Notes: generated by a model not told the origin, from the sequence alone. A stretch of 64,000 bases of DNA from Pyrococcus furiosus DSM 3638 (GCF_000007305.1 NC_003413.1:1483318-1547317), one strand, 5' to 3'; shown: positions 28,524-36,975, numbered from the stretch's first letter. Numbers and translations are program-made.

Positions 28524-28586
28524 TTAAAGTCTCAGTTTATAGCTTTTAAAGTAAAAATGCTTCCCCTCAAGCACTAACTCCTCCAT
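28524..28586 (-). pseudogene. Duplicated 5' fragment of the immunity-like gene
   Basis: Directly after the stop at 28591 is a second GGTGATGTT...ATGGAGGAGTTAGTG start with Shine-Dalgarno. It gives MEELVLEGKHFYFKSYKLRL and stops after 20 codons. The first 12 codons match the start of the 28591-29253 gene (MEELVFGGKHFTV). It looks like the remnant of a tandem second copy. As a peptide it may still be translated. Confidence 0.7.
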
Positions 28587-28590
28587 AACA

Positions 28591-29253
28591 TCACCTCGAA
28601 GATTTACTATCCCCAGAAAAGATTTCCCGATATAGCTTCTTGACATTTTTGTGCCTCTTCCATAACGCATCATAAAGCTCCTCATCGGTTGGGCTAAGTC
28701 CCTCCTTTATAAAGAGTTCATCGAGTATTGGCCCGTATTTTGTCAGGTACTCATAGCTCAGCTTCAAAGCATCCTCCACAAACTCCTTCAAAGGAACCGA
28801 AATCGTCCCCCTATACCTCCCCTCAAACTCAGGACACTCGTTGTATCTAAAGATGTCATCATTGTAGTAATGTAAGTTCACGGTATTGTTCACGAGTTCG
28901 AAGGTGTAATCCCCCATGTATACGCCCAAGCTTGACCAGAATAACCTCGTCTTTTCCCCCACGGGAAAACCACGCTCCCTAGCATGCCTCCTAATGTCCC
29001 CAACCATATAACCACCCTGCTCCTCCGTATCAAACAAGAAAAACTCACAACAATCAAGCAAATCCTGAACAGTGACATATGGGTCTAAATCAATTGGTGA
29101 AAGAACTTTTCTTCCTTCCTCAATTTTGCACGTGCCAGCAATTAACTCCCCATCAACGAGGATAATACCAAAAAAAGGAAAAGCATAATCAACAGGCCGA
29201 TTAGTAAAAACCCTCACAGTAAAATGCTTCCCCCCAAACACCAACTCCTCCAT
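28591..29253 (-). CDS. Hypothetical protein, candidate immunity protein
   Basis: 220 residues, no recognised family. It is rich in aromatic residues and acidic (for example DLLDCCEFFLFDTEEQGG, HYYNDDIFRYNE), soluble with no signal peptide. It lies 18 bp after the ORF at 29272 and uses a strong GGAGGTGA before ATG 29253. A degenerate copy of its start follows its stop. Position downstream of a secreted-protein gene, and the tandem copy, resemble immunity genes of polymorphic-toxin loci. Function is inferred from context only. Confidence 0.6.
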   Translation of the reverse strand: MEELVFGGKHFTVRVFTNRPVDYAFPFFGIILVDGELIAGTCKIEEGRKVLSPIDLDPYVTVQDLLDCCEFFLFDTEEQGGYMVGDIRRHARERGFPVGEKTRLFWSSLGVYMGDYTFELVNNTVNLHYYNDDIFRYNECPEFEGRYRGTISVPLKEFVEDALKLSYEYLTKYGPILDELFIKEGLSPTDEELYDALWKRHKNVKKLYREIFSGDSKSSR

Positions 29254-29271
29254 TAACATCACCTCCTCAAA

Positions 29272-29562
29272 TCACCTATAGACAACAACTTTCGGACCAT
29301 TTGGATACATTGTTATTAAGCCACATGTCTTACCCTTACAGGCAAAGATATACGTTACAGAGTCTATTCCAGATTTAGAGATACCTACATCGGAAAGCTT
29401 AACATCTAGAACAACTCTGCCATTCCTGAATTGTCTCCTGTATTTATCGAGTTTTAAAGCTTTCTGAAGGACGTCACTTGCAAACTCCGCAACTTCTTCC
29501 TCGTCCTTAAAGACCTTGGGCATTTCCAGGGTTTTGCCGTTAATGGTAATCCTCTGACCCAT
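29272..29562 (-). CDS. Small ORF in frame with the broken secreted-protein gene; candidate toxin-domain remnant
   Basis: 96 residues ending FACKGKTCGLITMYPNGPKVVVYR. It starts at ATG 29562, only three bases after a TGA that closes the preceding frame, and it is in that same frame with no Shine-Dalgarno. It may therefore be the true C-terminus of the secreted protein, cut by a nonsense change, or a separate gene. The end (GLITMYP) recalls the last strand of small RNase-type toxins, but that is a weak likeness. Confidence 0.5.
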   Translation of the reverse strand: MGQRITINGKTLEMPKVFKDEEEVAEFASDVLQKALKLDKYRRQFRNGRVVLDVKLSDVGISKSGIDSVTYIFACKGKTCGLITMYPNGPKVVVYR

Positions 29563-29565
29563 TGG

Positions 29566-30589
29566 TCAGAAGGATGTCTTATGTTTGACCTCTGCATCAT
29601 AACCCCAGATGTGTCTGAGGAGCGAATGTATTAATCCCACCCTCTCGTTGCCCTTTGGAACAACTACTGTAAATCCGTTGGCCTCTCCTATTTTATATGC
29701 CGGGCCCCAAGGACTACTTACAATCTTAAACCTCCGTGCAAAGTACTTCTCGGCTTTTTCAATGCCCTCGTTTAAAGCTTTTAAACTTACACCATGCTTT
29801 ACAGTGTTCTCTATTGCTTCCTTACAAGATTATCAAGGGCTTCTGCAGCCTCGTCTCCAAACTTGACTATGTCATCAAAGATGCTCGAGAATCTCTCCAG
29901 AACTTCGTCTGCATAATTTATGATTTTAGTTTTCTTGAGAATGTCATATATCTTCTTGGTTACTCCAAACTTGCGACCAGCTTTCTCAACAATCTTTATA
30001 GTTTCATCTCCAGGGAGAGCTAGACCTACTACAAAGAACGTTCCCGAGCCTAGGCATTGAATTGAATCAAATCCATAATTCCTACAAGTTTTATATGTAT
30101 CATAAGCATCCCAAATTGTCCAACAACTACGATCACTCCAATTATTCCTGGAATTGCCTGGGGTCTTATTTCTCCTTGTCCTTCTCTTGTTAAGGAGAGT
30201 GTTGAGGTAGGAGTTAGCTTAATCCAAGAGCTCATGAAAACTCCATTTCCAGACGTGATGCGGAGTTTTACATATATGGGCTCCTTTATATTAAGGACAA
30301 CAGCAACTCTTTTTCCCCAAGGCTTCAAATAACCCAAGTTAACGGTTTCTACTGTTGTCTTTCCATCCTTACTAATAAGAACTGTTCCCACTCCAGAGAG
30401 ACAGTTTGGTGGAACATCCCATGTGACTATGGCAATATTATCCTTTTGCTCGACTCCTACAAGATAAATTGGATATACCCTGGAGTTCAAGCCAAAAATT
30501 GGGATTTCTGACCAGGGGAGCTCTGTTGCTTCTGCTAGAGGTAATACTAAAAGGATTAATAATACACTAATTACTTTGTATATCTTCAT
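29566..30589 (-). pseudogene. Secreted protein gene broken by two frameshifts
   Basis: ATG 30589 encodes a signal peptide (MKIYKVISVLLILLVLPLAEATELPW) and then an extracellular domain. The frame must slip near 30165, in the GGAGAAATAAG region, where one extra A restores GQGENKTPGNSRNNWSDRS, and again near 29820, where one extra A in GTAAGGAA restores DNLVKEAIENTVKHG. The reading then continues to HKTSF and the TGA at 29566. Both sites are A-runs, so sequencing error is a possibility. A hydrophobic GTFFVVGLALPGD segment follows the first shift. No family is recognised. Confidence 0.7.
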
Positions 30590-30714
30590 TTATCATCATC
30601 AGAAGATAGTAAAAAAAGTTATGAAAATATAAGTTTTTCTGAACATAATTGTTAGTAACTAAAAGTTTGAATACTATAATTATAAATATAACCCATTAGT
30701 AAAGCGAAAATGAG

Positions 30715-30815
30715 ATAAAAATAGGGGTCAAGATAATAATGCCCGACGAGTACTTGGGTTGCGATGACGTCGGGACCCCCAGGGGGCCGACAGCTTAAAT
30801 GGCCCCCGAAAAATC
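30715..30815 (+). ncRNA. GC-rich structured small RNA
   Basis: GC-rich DNA in an AT-rich gap. The stems are CCCGACG (30742-30748) with CGTCGGG (30768-30774), an outer GGGGT (30724-30728) with ACCCC (30775-30779), and GGGGGCC (30782-30788) with GGCCCCC (30801-30807). A TATA-like TTATAAATA at 30680-30688 is spaced for a start near 30712. A GATGA in the apical loop could be an L7Ae-binding motif. GC-rich islands of this kind have previously revealed noncoding RNAs in Pyrococcus (the hgc genes); identity with one of those is not established. Confidence 0.65.
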
Positions 30816-30846
30816 TTTAATTACATATCTCAACTAAGCAAAAATC

Positions 30847-31632
30847 ATGATGGAACAGGTAATAAAAGACGTGAGGGAATTCGGCGAAAAAACTGGAATT
30901 ATAAACAAGAGAGTACTTGTACTGTATTCTGGCGGAATAGACTCAAGTGTCACTCTCTACGTCTTAAAGAAGGCTGGGTTTAAAGTTTCTGCCCTAACTT
31001 TTTTCCATAAGTGGAGCTGGCCAGAGGTTTTGAGGTGGGGGATGAAATTTACAAAATCCCTTAATGTAGAACATTATCTCATTGACATTACCGATGCTCT
31101 ATTAAGAAGGGCCGTTGGAAGAAAAGGACCAATCTGCATACACTGCAAAAAGGTAATGCTAGAAAACGCCAAATGGTTTGCACTCAACAACAACTTTTCC
31201 TATCTAGCAAAGGGTGATAATGCAAATGATAAAATAATTGGAACCCTTCTGGACCAATGCCCAGGAGACATAAGACTCTGCGAAATTCCAAAGATTGGAA
31301 TTCCTATATTTAGACCACTAGTAAAATACAAGGCTGATTTTATTCAGAAACTTGCAGACGAAGCTAAGATAAAGCCCTACAGAATGTATGAGCATGGAAG
31401 GAGAAGACAGTGGCGAGAAGGATGTCCTCTCCAATACATTGACGAAGAGGAAAGAATAACTCCAGAGCTCATGGATTTAGCATTTAGGGTAAATTATGAA
31501 GTGAGCAAAATAGCAAGAAAGAGAAAAGTGAGGATTAGTGTAAGAGTTCCCAGCTTTGAGGTTATGTGTTGGGATTGCAATGATGAGGTAATAGAAGAGG
31601 TAAGAAAAGCTCTTGCTAGTATGGGAACATAA
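30847..31632 (+). CDS. PP-loop superfamily ATPase with paired cysteines
   Basis: 261 residues. The PP-loop SGGIDSS lies near residue 30. CIHCKKVM and CWDCND give two CxxC pairs, with further Cys in QCPGDIRLCE and EGCPL, so zinc or an iron-sulfur cluster is likely. PP-loop enzymes adenylate substrates, for example in tRNA thiolation or lysidine formation. The subfamily is not recognised. A TATA-like CTTTAATTA about 25-33 bp before the start implies a leaderless mRNA. It overlaps the next gene's 3' end by 17 bp. Confidence 0.8.
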   Translation: MMEQVIKDVREFGEKTGIINKRVLVLYSGGIDSSVTLYVLKKAGFKVSALTFFHKWSWPEVLRWGMKFTKSLNVEHYLIDITDALLRRAVGRKGPICIHCKKVMLENAKWFALNNNFSYLAKGDNANDKIIGTLLDQCPGDIRLCEIPKIGIPIFRPLVKYKADFIQKLADEAKIKPYRMYEHGRRRQWREGCPLQYIDEEERITPELMDLAFRVNYEVSKIARKRKVRISVRVPSFEVMCWDCNDEVIEEVRKALASMGT

Positions 31633-32092
31633 CTACTGCAGCAACTGCAGCCGCTGGCTTGTCCTTAACCGTTATTTCAGCGGAGACTATCTTTATTTCC
31701 TTGAGTTTCCATCCTCTAACCCTAAAACCTTCCTCAACCATCTTCTTAACCATTTCCTCAGCCTCTTCCTTCTTGCAGTATCCTGAATATTCATAGATTA
31801 GCCCACCTTCATTGCCTTCGCTAAGCCCAATACCTAAAGCTGCGCTTATCGTTGAACCTGGCTCATCGCTCTCTATGTGGGTGTAGACTGTTGGTAACAA
31901 CATCCCTATAGGAATGTTCTTTGGCAACTCATCCAGCCACTCTATATGAGCCGGTATAACACTGCTGAGCTTTACTAGGTTCACATTTCCAATTCCCATC
32001 TTTAATAGAGCATTATCGAAAGCATTAAGCTTTGTCCCGCCTTCAGCTGCCGCTGCAAGCATTATGGCCTTTTTAGGAGTTATCCAGCTCAT
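31616..32092 (-). CDS. pdaD: Pyruvoyl-dependent arginine decarboxylase proenzyme
   Basis: 158 residues. Self-cleavage is expected between Ser43 and Ser44 in VKLSSVIPAH, giving beta and alpha chains with a pyruvoyl group on the latter, as in the Methanocaldococcus jannaschii enzyme (...VSSILPA). It makes agmatine from arginine for polyamine synthesis and for agmatidine in tRNA-Ile2. Convergent with the PP-loop gene. Confidence 0.95.
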   Translation of the reverse strand: MSWITPKKAIMLAAAAEGGTKLNAFDNALLKMGIGNVNLVKLSSVIPAHIEWLDELPKNIPIGMLLPTVYTHIESDEPGSTISAALGIGLSEGNEGGLIYEYSGYCKKEEAEEMVKKMVEEGFRVRGWKLKEIKIVSAEITVKDKPAAAVAAVVMFPY

Positions 32093-32231
32093 TCTTCTCC
32101 CTCCTATATTCTCTCGCTAAACGGATACCAAATTTATTATCTTTTAAAGTTTTCGTAAGTAGGAGAAGTTTAATCTGCGGTGTTTTGTAGGAGAGATAAA
32201 GATTTAACCAAAGTTTAACAAAGTAAAGATC

Positions 32232-32759
32232 ATGAAGCACCTTAAATGGTTAGGATTCATTGGTGGTATTGTCTATTGGCTTTTTGTATCTTGGAGTATT
32301 CACTATAATCCATGGTTCTCATTCTTTGAAAATGTCCTTAGTGACCTAGGAGATCCTGCAAAAGCTACCCCTCCAAGGATATATAATTACGGATTGATAG
32401 TAACATCTCCATTTGTTTTAGCATTTTCAATATACCTCATATCAACTGCAGAAAATAAAATTCAGACCGTTGGAGGAGCATACCTAAGTATATCCTCGCT
32501 GTTTCTAGCTCTCATAGGAATCTTTCACGGAGGAACAAGACCTCATGTTTTTGTCTCGACATATTTCTTTGTACAGTTCTTTCTTGGAATGTTAATCTAT
32601 GGGTTAGGGAGCAAGACAGATATACGCTTAACTTCCATTATAATATTTATCCTTGCCCTCCTGGGAATTTTCATCCCCTGGCCCTCTGTAGCATTAGAAG
32701 AGACTTACGAAATAGTCTTAATAATGTTGTTTACACTCTTCGTAGCAGTAAGAGGATGA
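32232..32759 (+). CDS. DUF998-family membrane protein
   Basis: 175 residues with about five membrane helices. The LSDLGDP and NYGLIVTSPFVLAFSIYL pattern and FHGGTRPHVFVS match DUF998, a family of unknown function. ATG 32232 follows a 140-bp gap with no other gene. Its last 29 bp overlap a convergent small membrane ORF at 32731. Confidence 0.75.
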   Translation: MKHLKWLGFIGGIVYWLFVSWSIHYNPWFSFFENVLSDLGDPAKATPPRIYNYGLIVTSPFVLAFSIYLISTAENKIQTVGGAYLSISSLFLALIGIFHGGTRPHVFVSTYFFVQFFLGMLIYGLGSKTDIRLTSIIIFILALLGIFIPWPSVALEETYEIVLIMLFTLFVAVRG

Positions 32760-32844
32760 TTATTCCACCAATCATCCCAAGGATAAGAGGAATTATGTGG
32801 GGATTGCTTTCGGAGCATTCTGTACATCTTTGAATACTCCACAT
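32731..32844 (-). CDS. 37-residue membrane microprotein with CxxC
   Basis: MWSIQRCTECSESNPHI is followed by one membrane helix (IIPLILGMIGGIIILLLLRR). GGGGGA lies 5 bp before ATG 32844, a strong Shine-Dalgarno, and the start overlaps the stop of an upstream frame as TAATG. The CxxC may bind metal. No family is recognised. It is short, so support comes from the Shine-Dalgarno, the overlap and the clean hydrophobic helix. Confidence 0.5.
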   Translation of the reverse strand: MWSIQRCTECSESNPHIIPLILGMIGGIIILLLLRRV

Positions 32845-33031
32845 TAATTCCCCCAGGTAAACTCTGGATTGTAGGTAATTAAAGCTCTGAGAAGCCATCC
32901 ATCATAGGAAAGTACTAGAATTTCAGAGAACTCTTTAATCTGAGTCTTTTTAAACTTGAATCCCCCAACTTCAATATTATCAAAAAGAGACTTTTTAAAG
33001 ATATAAGAGGACGTAACTTTAAGAGGGAATC
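32844..33031 (-). pseudogene. Startless 61-codon frame ending IT..NPEFTWGN
   Basis: An uninterrupted frame runs from a TGA near 33033 to the TAA at 32844, with no ATG, GTG or TTG. The translation (KVTSSYIFKKSLFDNIEVGG... to LSYDGWLLRALITYNPEFTWGN) looks like the end of a protein, not random. It may be a gene that lost its 5' end, or the two frames may once have been one transcript. It is divergent from the gene at 33035, so its promoter would be within that gene. Confidence 0.35.
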
Positions 33032-33034
33032 AAA

Positions 33035-33433
33035 ATGCTGAACACGATAGTGCTAATTAGAACGGACAATTTTGACAAGGCATTAACAGCATTAGCTGAC
33101 CTTGTTAGGTATGGAGGAATGAAAATAAGAGGAACTCCAAGGATAATACCCCCAGCTTTATCCGATTGGGCATTTGAGCAGATAGTAGGTGAAAAGCCCA
33201 AGAAAAAGGTCAAAGCTCACGTTGTTGCTCAAATTGATTTGCCTGCATCAAAGGCAATAGGAAGAATAAGGGATATTCATCCCCCAGCCCACATAATTGT
33301 GATTCCAGTCGGAAGTCCCGTCCACAAGGAGCTCCTTAGACTGTGGGGAACATTTAAAGAGCTAAAGGGATTTCACCCACCAAAGGAGATCAAGAGACTA
33401 GAAAACATTGAAAATGAGGAAGATTTAGAGTGA
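33035..33433 (+). CDS. DUF356-family conserved protein
   Basis: 132 residues. The pattern NFDKALTALADLVRYGGMKIRGTPRII...HPPAHIIVIP resembles the archaeal DUF356 family (remembered from methanogens). Function unknown, cytosolic. GAGGGAATC before the ATG and a TATA-like TTTTTAAAGATATA near 32990 support this start. The end overlaps the DUF402 gene by 9 bp, tail to tail. Confidence 0.7.
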   Translation: MLNTIVLIRTDNFDKALTALADLVRYGGMKIRGTPRIIPPALSDWAFEQIVGEKPKKKVKAHVVAQIDLPASKAIGRIRDIHPPAHIIVIPVGSPVHKELLRLWGTFKELKGFHPPKEIKRLENIENEEDLE

Positions 33434-33922
33434 ATACTCCCAAACAATTTTAGGGGGGAATTTTCCTCTTTTTATTTGACCTATAATTCTTTCTGCAGTA
33501 TCATAAGCCTTGAGTAACTTTTCTCTAGAGATTATCCCATAATTAAAAGCCATCTCTAGTTCATCTTCGTCAAGCAAATAATATTCTCCCTCTGGGAATA
33601 TAAAAATATCCAAGAATAAATCCAGAATCTCAACTGTGTTTCCTTCTCTCCTTGTATAGTCTAAAACATCCACATATAAACCTTTAAAATTGCCACTGGG
33701 ATCATAAATTTTCAAAACGTCAAAATCTCGCCCAATAAAGGCAAAATATACCATCTTGTATCCGTTATTAATAACTTCAACTCCATTAACCCTTAGAGGA
33801 GCCAACATGCCAGTGAATTCTGATTTTGCCACTATAACGTCACCGAAGTCTTCAATTACTTCATCTTCTCTCATAATAACTCTGTTTGGGAACCTCCTAT
33901 ATACCAGACGAATTTTTCTCAT
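33425..33922 (-). CDS. DUF402-family protein
   Basis: 165 residues. The DUF402 core is visible as GLYVDVLDYTRREG...EILDLFLDIFIFPEGEYYLLDEDELE. The family includes the C-terminal domain of FAU-1-type AU-rich-RNA-binding proteins and bacterial nucleoside phosphatases. It lacks the RNase E-like N-terminal part. It lies upstream-to-downstream of glyS in the same orientation with 23 bp between. Confidence 0.8.
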   Translation of the reverse strand: MRKIRLVYRRFPNRVIMREDEVIEDFGDVIVAKSEFTGMLAPLRVNGVEVINNGYKMVYFAFIGRDFDVLKIYDPSGNFKGLYVDVLDYTRREGNTVEILDLFLDIFIFPEGEYYLLDEDELEMAFNYGIISREKLLKAYDTAERIIGQIKRGKFPPKIVWEYSL

Positions 33923-33945
33923 TTTCCCACCAAAAAATATTGGAT

Positions 33946-35652
33946 TTAGCCAAAAATCAACTCCTTTAATTTTCTTGGCACTTCCTCGATCTTAACCCTT
34001 ATCTGCTCCCTGGTGTCCCTATCCCTTATTGTGACTGTGCCATCTTCTGGCGTTTGATTATCCACAGTCACACAGTAGGGCGTTCCGATTTCATCATAGC
34101 GCATATATCTCTTTCCTATACTGTCCTTTTCGTCGTAAACTACGATAAATCCTTCCTTCTGCAAGTTCCTATAAATTTCATAAGCTATTGTTGTCAAAGG
34201 CTCCTTTGCAACTAAAGGCAGAACTGCTACTTCAATTGGGGCCATGTCCTTCTTTATCTTTAAGTAAACTCTCCCATCCTCGTCAACAGTTAGTGAGTTC
34301 TCAAGGAGGAGATAGAATGGCCTGTCAATTCCAAAACTTGGCTCAAGAACATGGGGAACAATTTTTTCTCCTTGGATTTTCTCCTCTACTTCTTTTATTA
34401 TAAGGTCTTCCTTCTCAAGCTCATGCCCCTCAATGATAACCTTTCCATTTGCATTAAGCTCTTCAACTAACTTACGTAGCTCTTCCTGGGACATTGATTT
34501 AAGCTTCTCATTTATCTCCTTCACTTTCTCCTTTAACTTTGGCCCAACCTTCTTCATGTTCAATGTTACGTTTAACTTTTTCACTATCTTCGGCTTGTCA
34601 TAGTGAATCATTACGGTCAAATCTGCTCCACTCATTTTCATGTGCCTACTTAAGTCATAATCAGTTCTGTAAGCTAAACCAACGCACTCTACCCATCCAA
34701 ATCTCTCACTGTATATCTCAGCATCCCAGGTGTCGGCAGAGTAGTGGGCCCTCTCTTCTGGGAGTTGTTGCCTAAACCTTATTTTGTCCTCAGGAATTCC
34801 TATGTCGAGCAGGATTCTCTTTATCATAACCATGTAATATGCAAAGAAGGTGTTCATGACGTAGCCTTTTTTCACTGCCTCCTCAGCTGTTAATTCAATC
34901 ATTCCCAGGTCTTTCAGTTGGTGTTCTATTGGATATAACCTCAGAACTTCATCCTTAACCTCATCAAAGTGAGGATGCTCAGTTTCGTTAGGATTGAAAA
35001 ATATCTCCACCTCAGCCTGGGTGAATTCTCTAAGCCTAATCATTCCCTGTCTTGGCGATATTTCATTCCTATATGCCTTCCCTATCTGGAAAACTCCAAA
35101 GGGTAGCTTGTTTCTAGCAAATGCATTTAACCTCTTAAAGTTCACAAATATCCCCTGGGCCGTTTCTGGCCTTAAATATGCTTTCTTATCCTTATAAGGC
35201 CCTATGTATGTTTCGAACATCAAATTGAAATACCAAACGTCACTCAGCTCTCCTCCACACTCAGGACATCTTATGTTGTGCTCTCTAATTATCTTCGTCA
35301 TCTCCTCAGCACTCTTTCCTTCAACGTCAATTCCTAGAGTTTCCTCTATAAGGTGATCAGCCCTAAACCTTGCCCCACACTTCTTACACTCTACCAACGG
35401 ATCCACAAACTTCTCAACGTGGCCACTGGCTATGAACACCTGCTCTGGGGTTATATCTGGAGTCTCAATCTCAAAGAACCCTTCCCTAATAAAGGCCTCT
35501 CTAATCTTTTTCTCTATTTTCCTTTTTATTGTCGCTCCTAGTGGCCCATAATCGTAAAATCCTCTCGCCCCTCCATATATCTCAAAGCTTCCCCAGGCAA
35601 ACCCTCTCCTTCTCATTAAATCCTGAAGGTACTCATATTTATCGAACTTCAT
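33946..35652 (-). CDS. glyS: Glycyl-tRNA synthetase
   Basis: 568 residues, class II synthetase of the dimeric archaeal/eukaryotic type. Visible features are GARGFYDYGPLGATIKRKIE, a zinc-like CKKCGARF...CPECGG region, and the class II motif 2 (FRNEIS-type AYRNEISPRQGMIRLREFTQ) and motif 3 (EPSFGIDRPFY). The C-terminal anticodon-binding domain begins IEVAVLPL. ATG 35652 is chosen as the start; a longer in-frame start at 35706 has no homologue-like sequence. Confidence 0.96.
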   Translation of the reverse strand: MKFDKYEYLQDLMRRRGFAWGSFEIYGGARGFYDYGPLGATIKRKIEKKIREAFIREGFFEIETPDITPEQVFIASGHVEKFVDPLVECKKCGARFRADHLIEETLGIDVEGKSAEEMTKIIREHNIRCPECGGELSDVWYFNLMFETYIGPYKDKKAYLRPETAQGIFVNFKRLNAFARNKLPFGVFQIGKAYRNEISPRQGMIRLREFTQAEVEIFFNPNETEHPHFDEVKDEVLRLYPIEHQLKDLGMIELTAEEAVKKGYVMNTFFAYYMVMIKRILLDIGIPEDKIRFRQQLPEERAHYSADTWDAEIYSERFGWVECVGLAYRTDYDLSRHMKMSGADLTVMIHYDKPKIVKKLNVTLNMKKVGPKLKEKVKEINEKLKSMSQEELRKLVEELNANGKVIIEGHELEKEDLIIKEVEEKIQGEKIVPHVLEPSFGIDRPFYLLLENSLTVDEDGRVYLKIKKDMAPIEVAVLPLVAKEPLTTIAYEIYRNLQKEGFIVVYDEKDSIGKRYMRYDEIGTPYCVTVDNQTPEDGTVTIRDRDTREQIRVKIEEVPRKLKELIFG

Positions 35653-35715
35653 AACTCTACCCCTATCTGAAAAAATGCTAACACCTAAAAAGCTTTGTCT
35701 ATACATGTTGACAAG

Positions 35716-36975
35716 ATGATAAGACTCAAACTCCCAAACTCATACTTTGAAGAGCATGATGACATAATAAGGCTAGTTTGGAGAAGGACTTTAATAGCGG
35801 ACTATGAAAAGAAAGAACTTGAAAGGGCAATAAAGAGAAAATTCAGGATTTCTCCAGAAATAAAAGTCGAAGAGGGCTACCTAATCATAAACACTGACAA
35901 TGAAGAAGTTGAGAAATTTGTAGCATTCTTTATTCAAAACTACCTTGGAGATAGATTAAGGAATAGATTTACCAGAAGGAAAATCGTATACATACACGAA
36001 GGAATGAATGTTCCCTTGCTAGGCTACAACGCATTTGGATTAATAGACAGGGGAACTAATTTAATTCAGGTTAGAGGCTCCACTGGATGCAACTTAAGTT
36101 GTATATTTTGTTCTGTAGACGAGGGGCCTTATTCGAGAACGAGAAACTTAGACTTTGTTGTTGACGTTGATTATTTAATGAAATGGTTTGATTGGGTTGC
36201 AAAGGAGAAAGGAAAGGGACTGGAGGCTCATCTAGACGCTCAAGGTGAACCACTCCTTTATCCCTATATAGTGGAGCTCGTCCAAGAGCTAAGATCTCAT
36301 CCTCACGTCTCTGTAATATCAATGCAGAGCAATGGTGTTCTCTTGGATGAGAAGCTTGTAGAGGAGCTCGCAGAAGCTGGTTTAGATAGAGTAAACTTAT
36401 CAATTCACTCTTTAGATCCAGAAAAGGCAAAGATGCTAATGGGGATGAAAAATTACGACTTAAATCATGTTCTAGAAATGGCCGAAGCTTTGGTTAATGC
36501 TGGAATAGATGTCCTAATAGCTCCAGTAATAATATTTGGAATTAATGATAACGAAGCTGAAGCTTTTATTGAGTTTGCTAGAAGGATAGGGGCTGGAAAA
36601 AGATGGCCCGCCCTGGGCTTTCAAAACTACGTCCCTTATAAGTTCGGAAGAAATCCTGTTATAGCAAAACCAGTCCCCTTCAAAGAATTCTATGAGTGGC
36701 TAAGAATGCTTGAGGAGAAAACGGGAATGAGACCTTTAGTTCTAAAGCCTCATCATTTCGGCATGCATCCTAGGCCTTTCATTCCCTTAGCCTTTAAGAG
36801 GGGAGAAGTAGTTAAAGCTGAAGTCGTCCTTCCTGGGAGGATGGAGGGAGAAATGCTCGCCAAAGCTAGGAATAGGTTAATTCAAGTAATTAACACTCAG
36901 GCAAAGGTTGGAGACAAGATAAAGGTCAGAATTGTGAGGACAAGGCATGGAATTTATGTCGGAACGCAGGTTTAG
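35716..36975 (+). CDS. Radical SAM protein with C-terminal TRAM domain
   Basis: 419 residues. The [4Fe-4S] motif is CNLSCIFC (CxxxCxxC) near residue 123, preceded by about 110 residues of unknown domain. The final 50 residues read as a TRAM RNA-binding domain (GEMLAKARNRLIQVI...GDKIKVRIVRTRHGIYVG). The combination suggests RNA modification but the reaction is not identifiable. I chose ATG 35716; TTG 35695 is an alternative. It is divergent from glyS. Confidence 0.85.
   Translation: MIRLKLPNSYFEEHDDIIRLVWRRTLIADYEKKELERAIKRKFRISPEIKVEEGYLIINTDNEEVEKFVAFFIQNYLGDRLRNRFTRRKIVYIHEGMNVPLLGYNAFGLIDRGTNLIQVRGSTGCNLSCIFCSVDEGPYSRTRNLDFVVDVDYLMKWFDWVAKEKGKGLEAHLDAQGEPLLYPYIVELVQELRSHPHVSVISMQSNGVLLDEKLVEELAEAGLDRVNLSIHSLDPEKAKMLMGMKNYDLNHVLEMAEALVNAGIDVLIAPVIIFGINDNEAEAFIEFARRIGAGKRWPALGFQNYVPYKFGRNPVIAKPVPFKEFYEWLRMLEEKTGMRPLVLKPHHFGMHPRPFIPLAFKRGEVVKAEVVLPGRMEGEMLAKARNRLIQVINTQAKVGDKIKVRIVRTRHGIYVGTQV

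Noticed and set aside
29566-29568. Selenocysteine at the TGA in the secreted protein
   Set aside because: Thermococcales are not known to encode selenocysteine, and no insertion element is apparent.
30724-30807. H/ACA box RNA
   Set aside because: An ACA occurs at 30790-30792 but the required two-sided pocket and spacing cannot be drawn on either strand.
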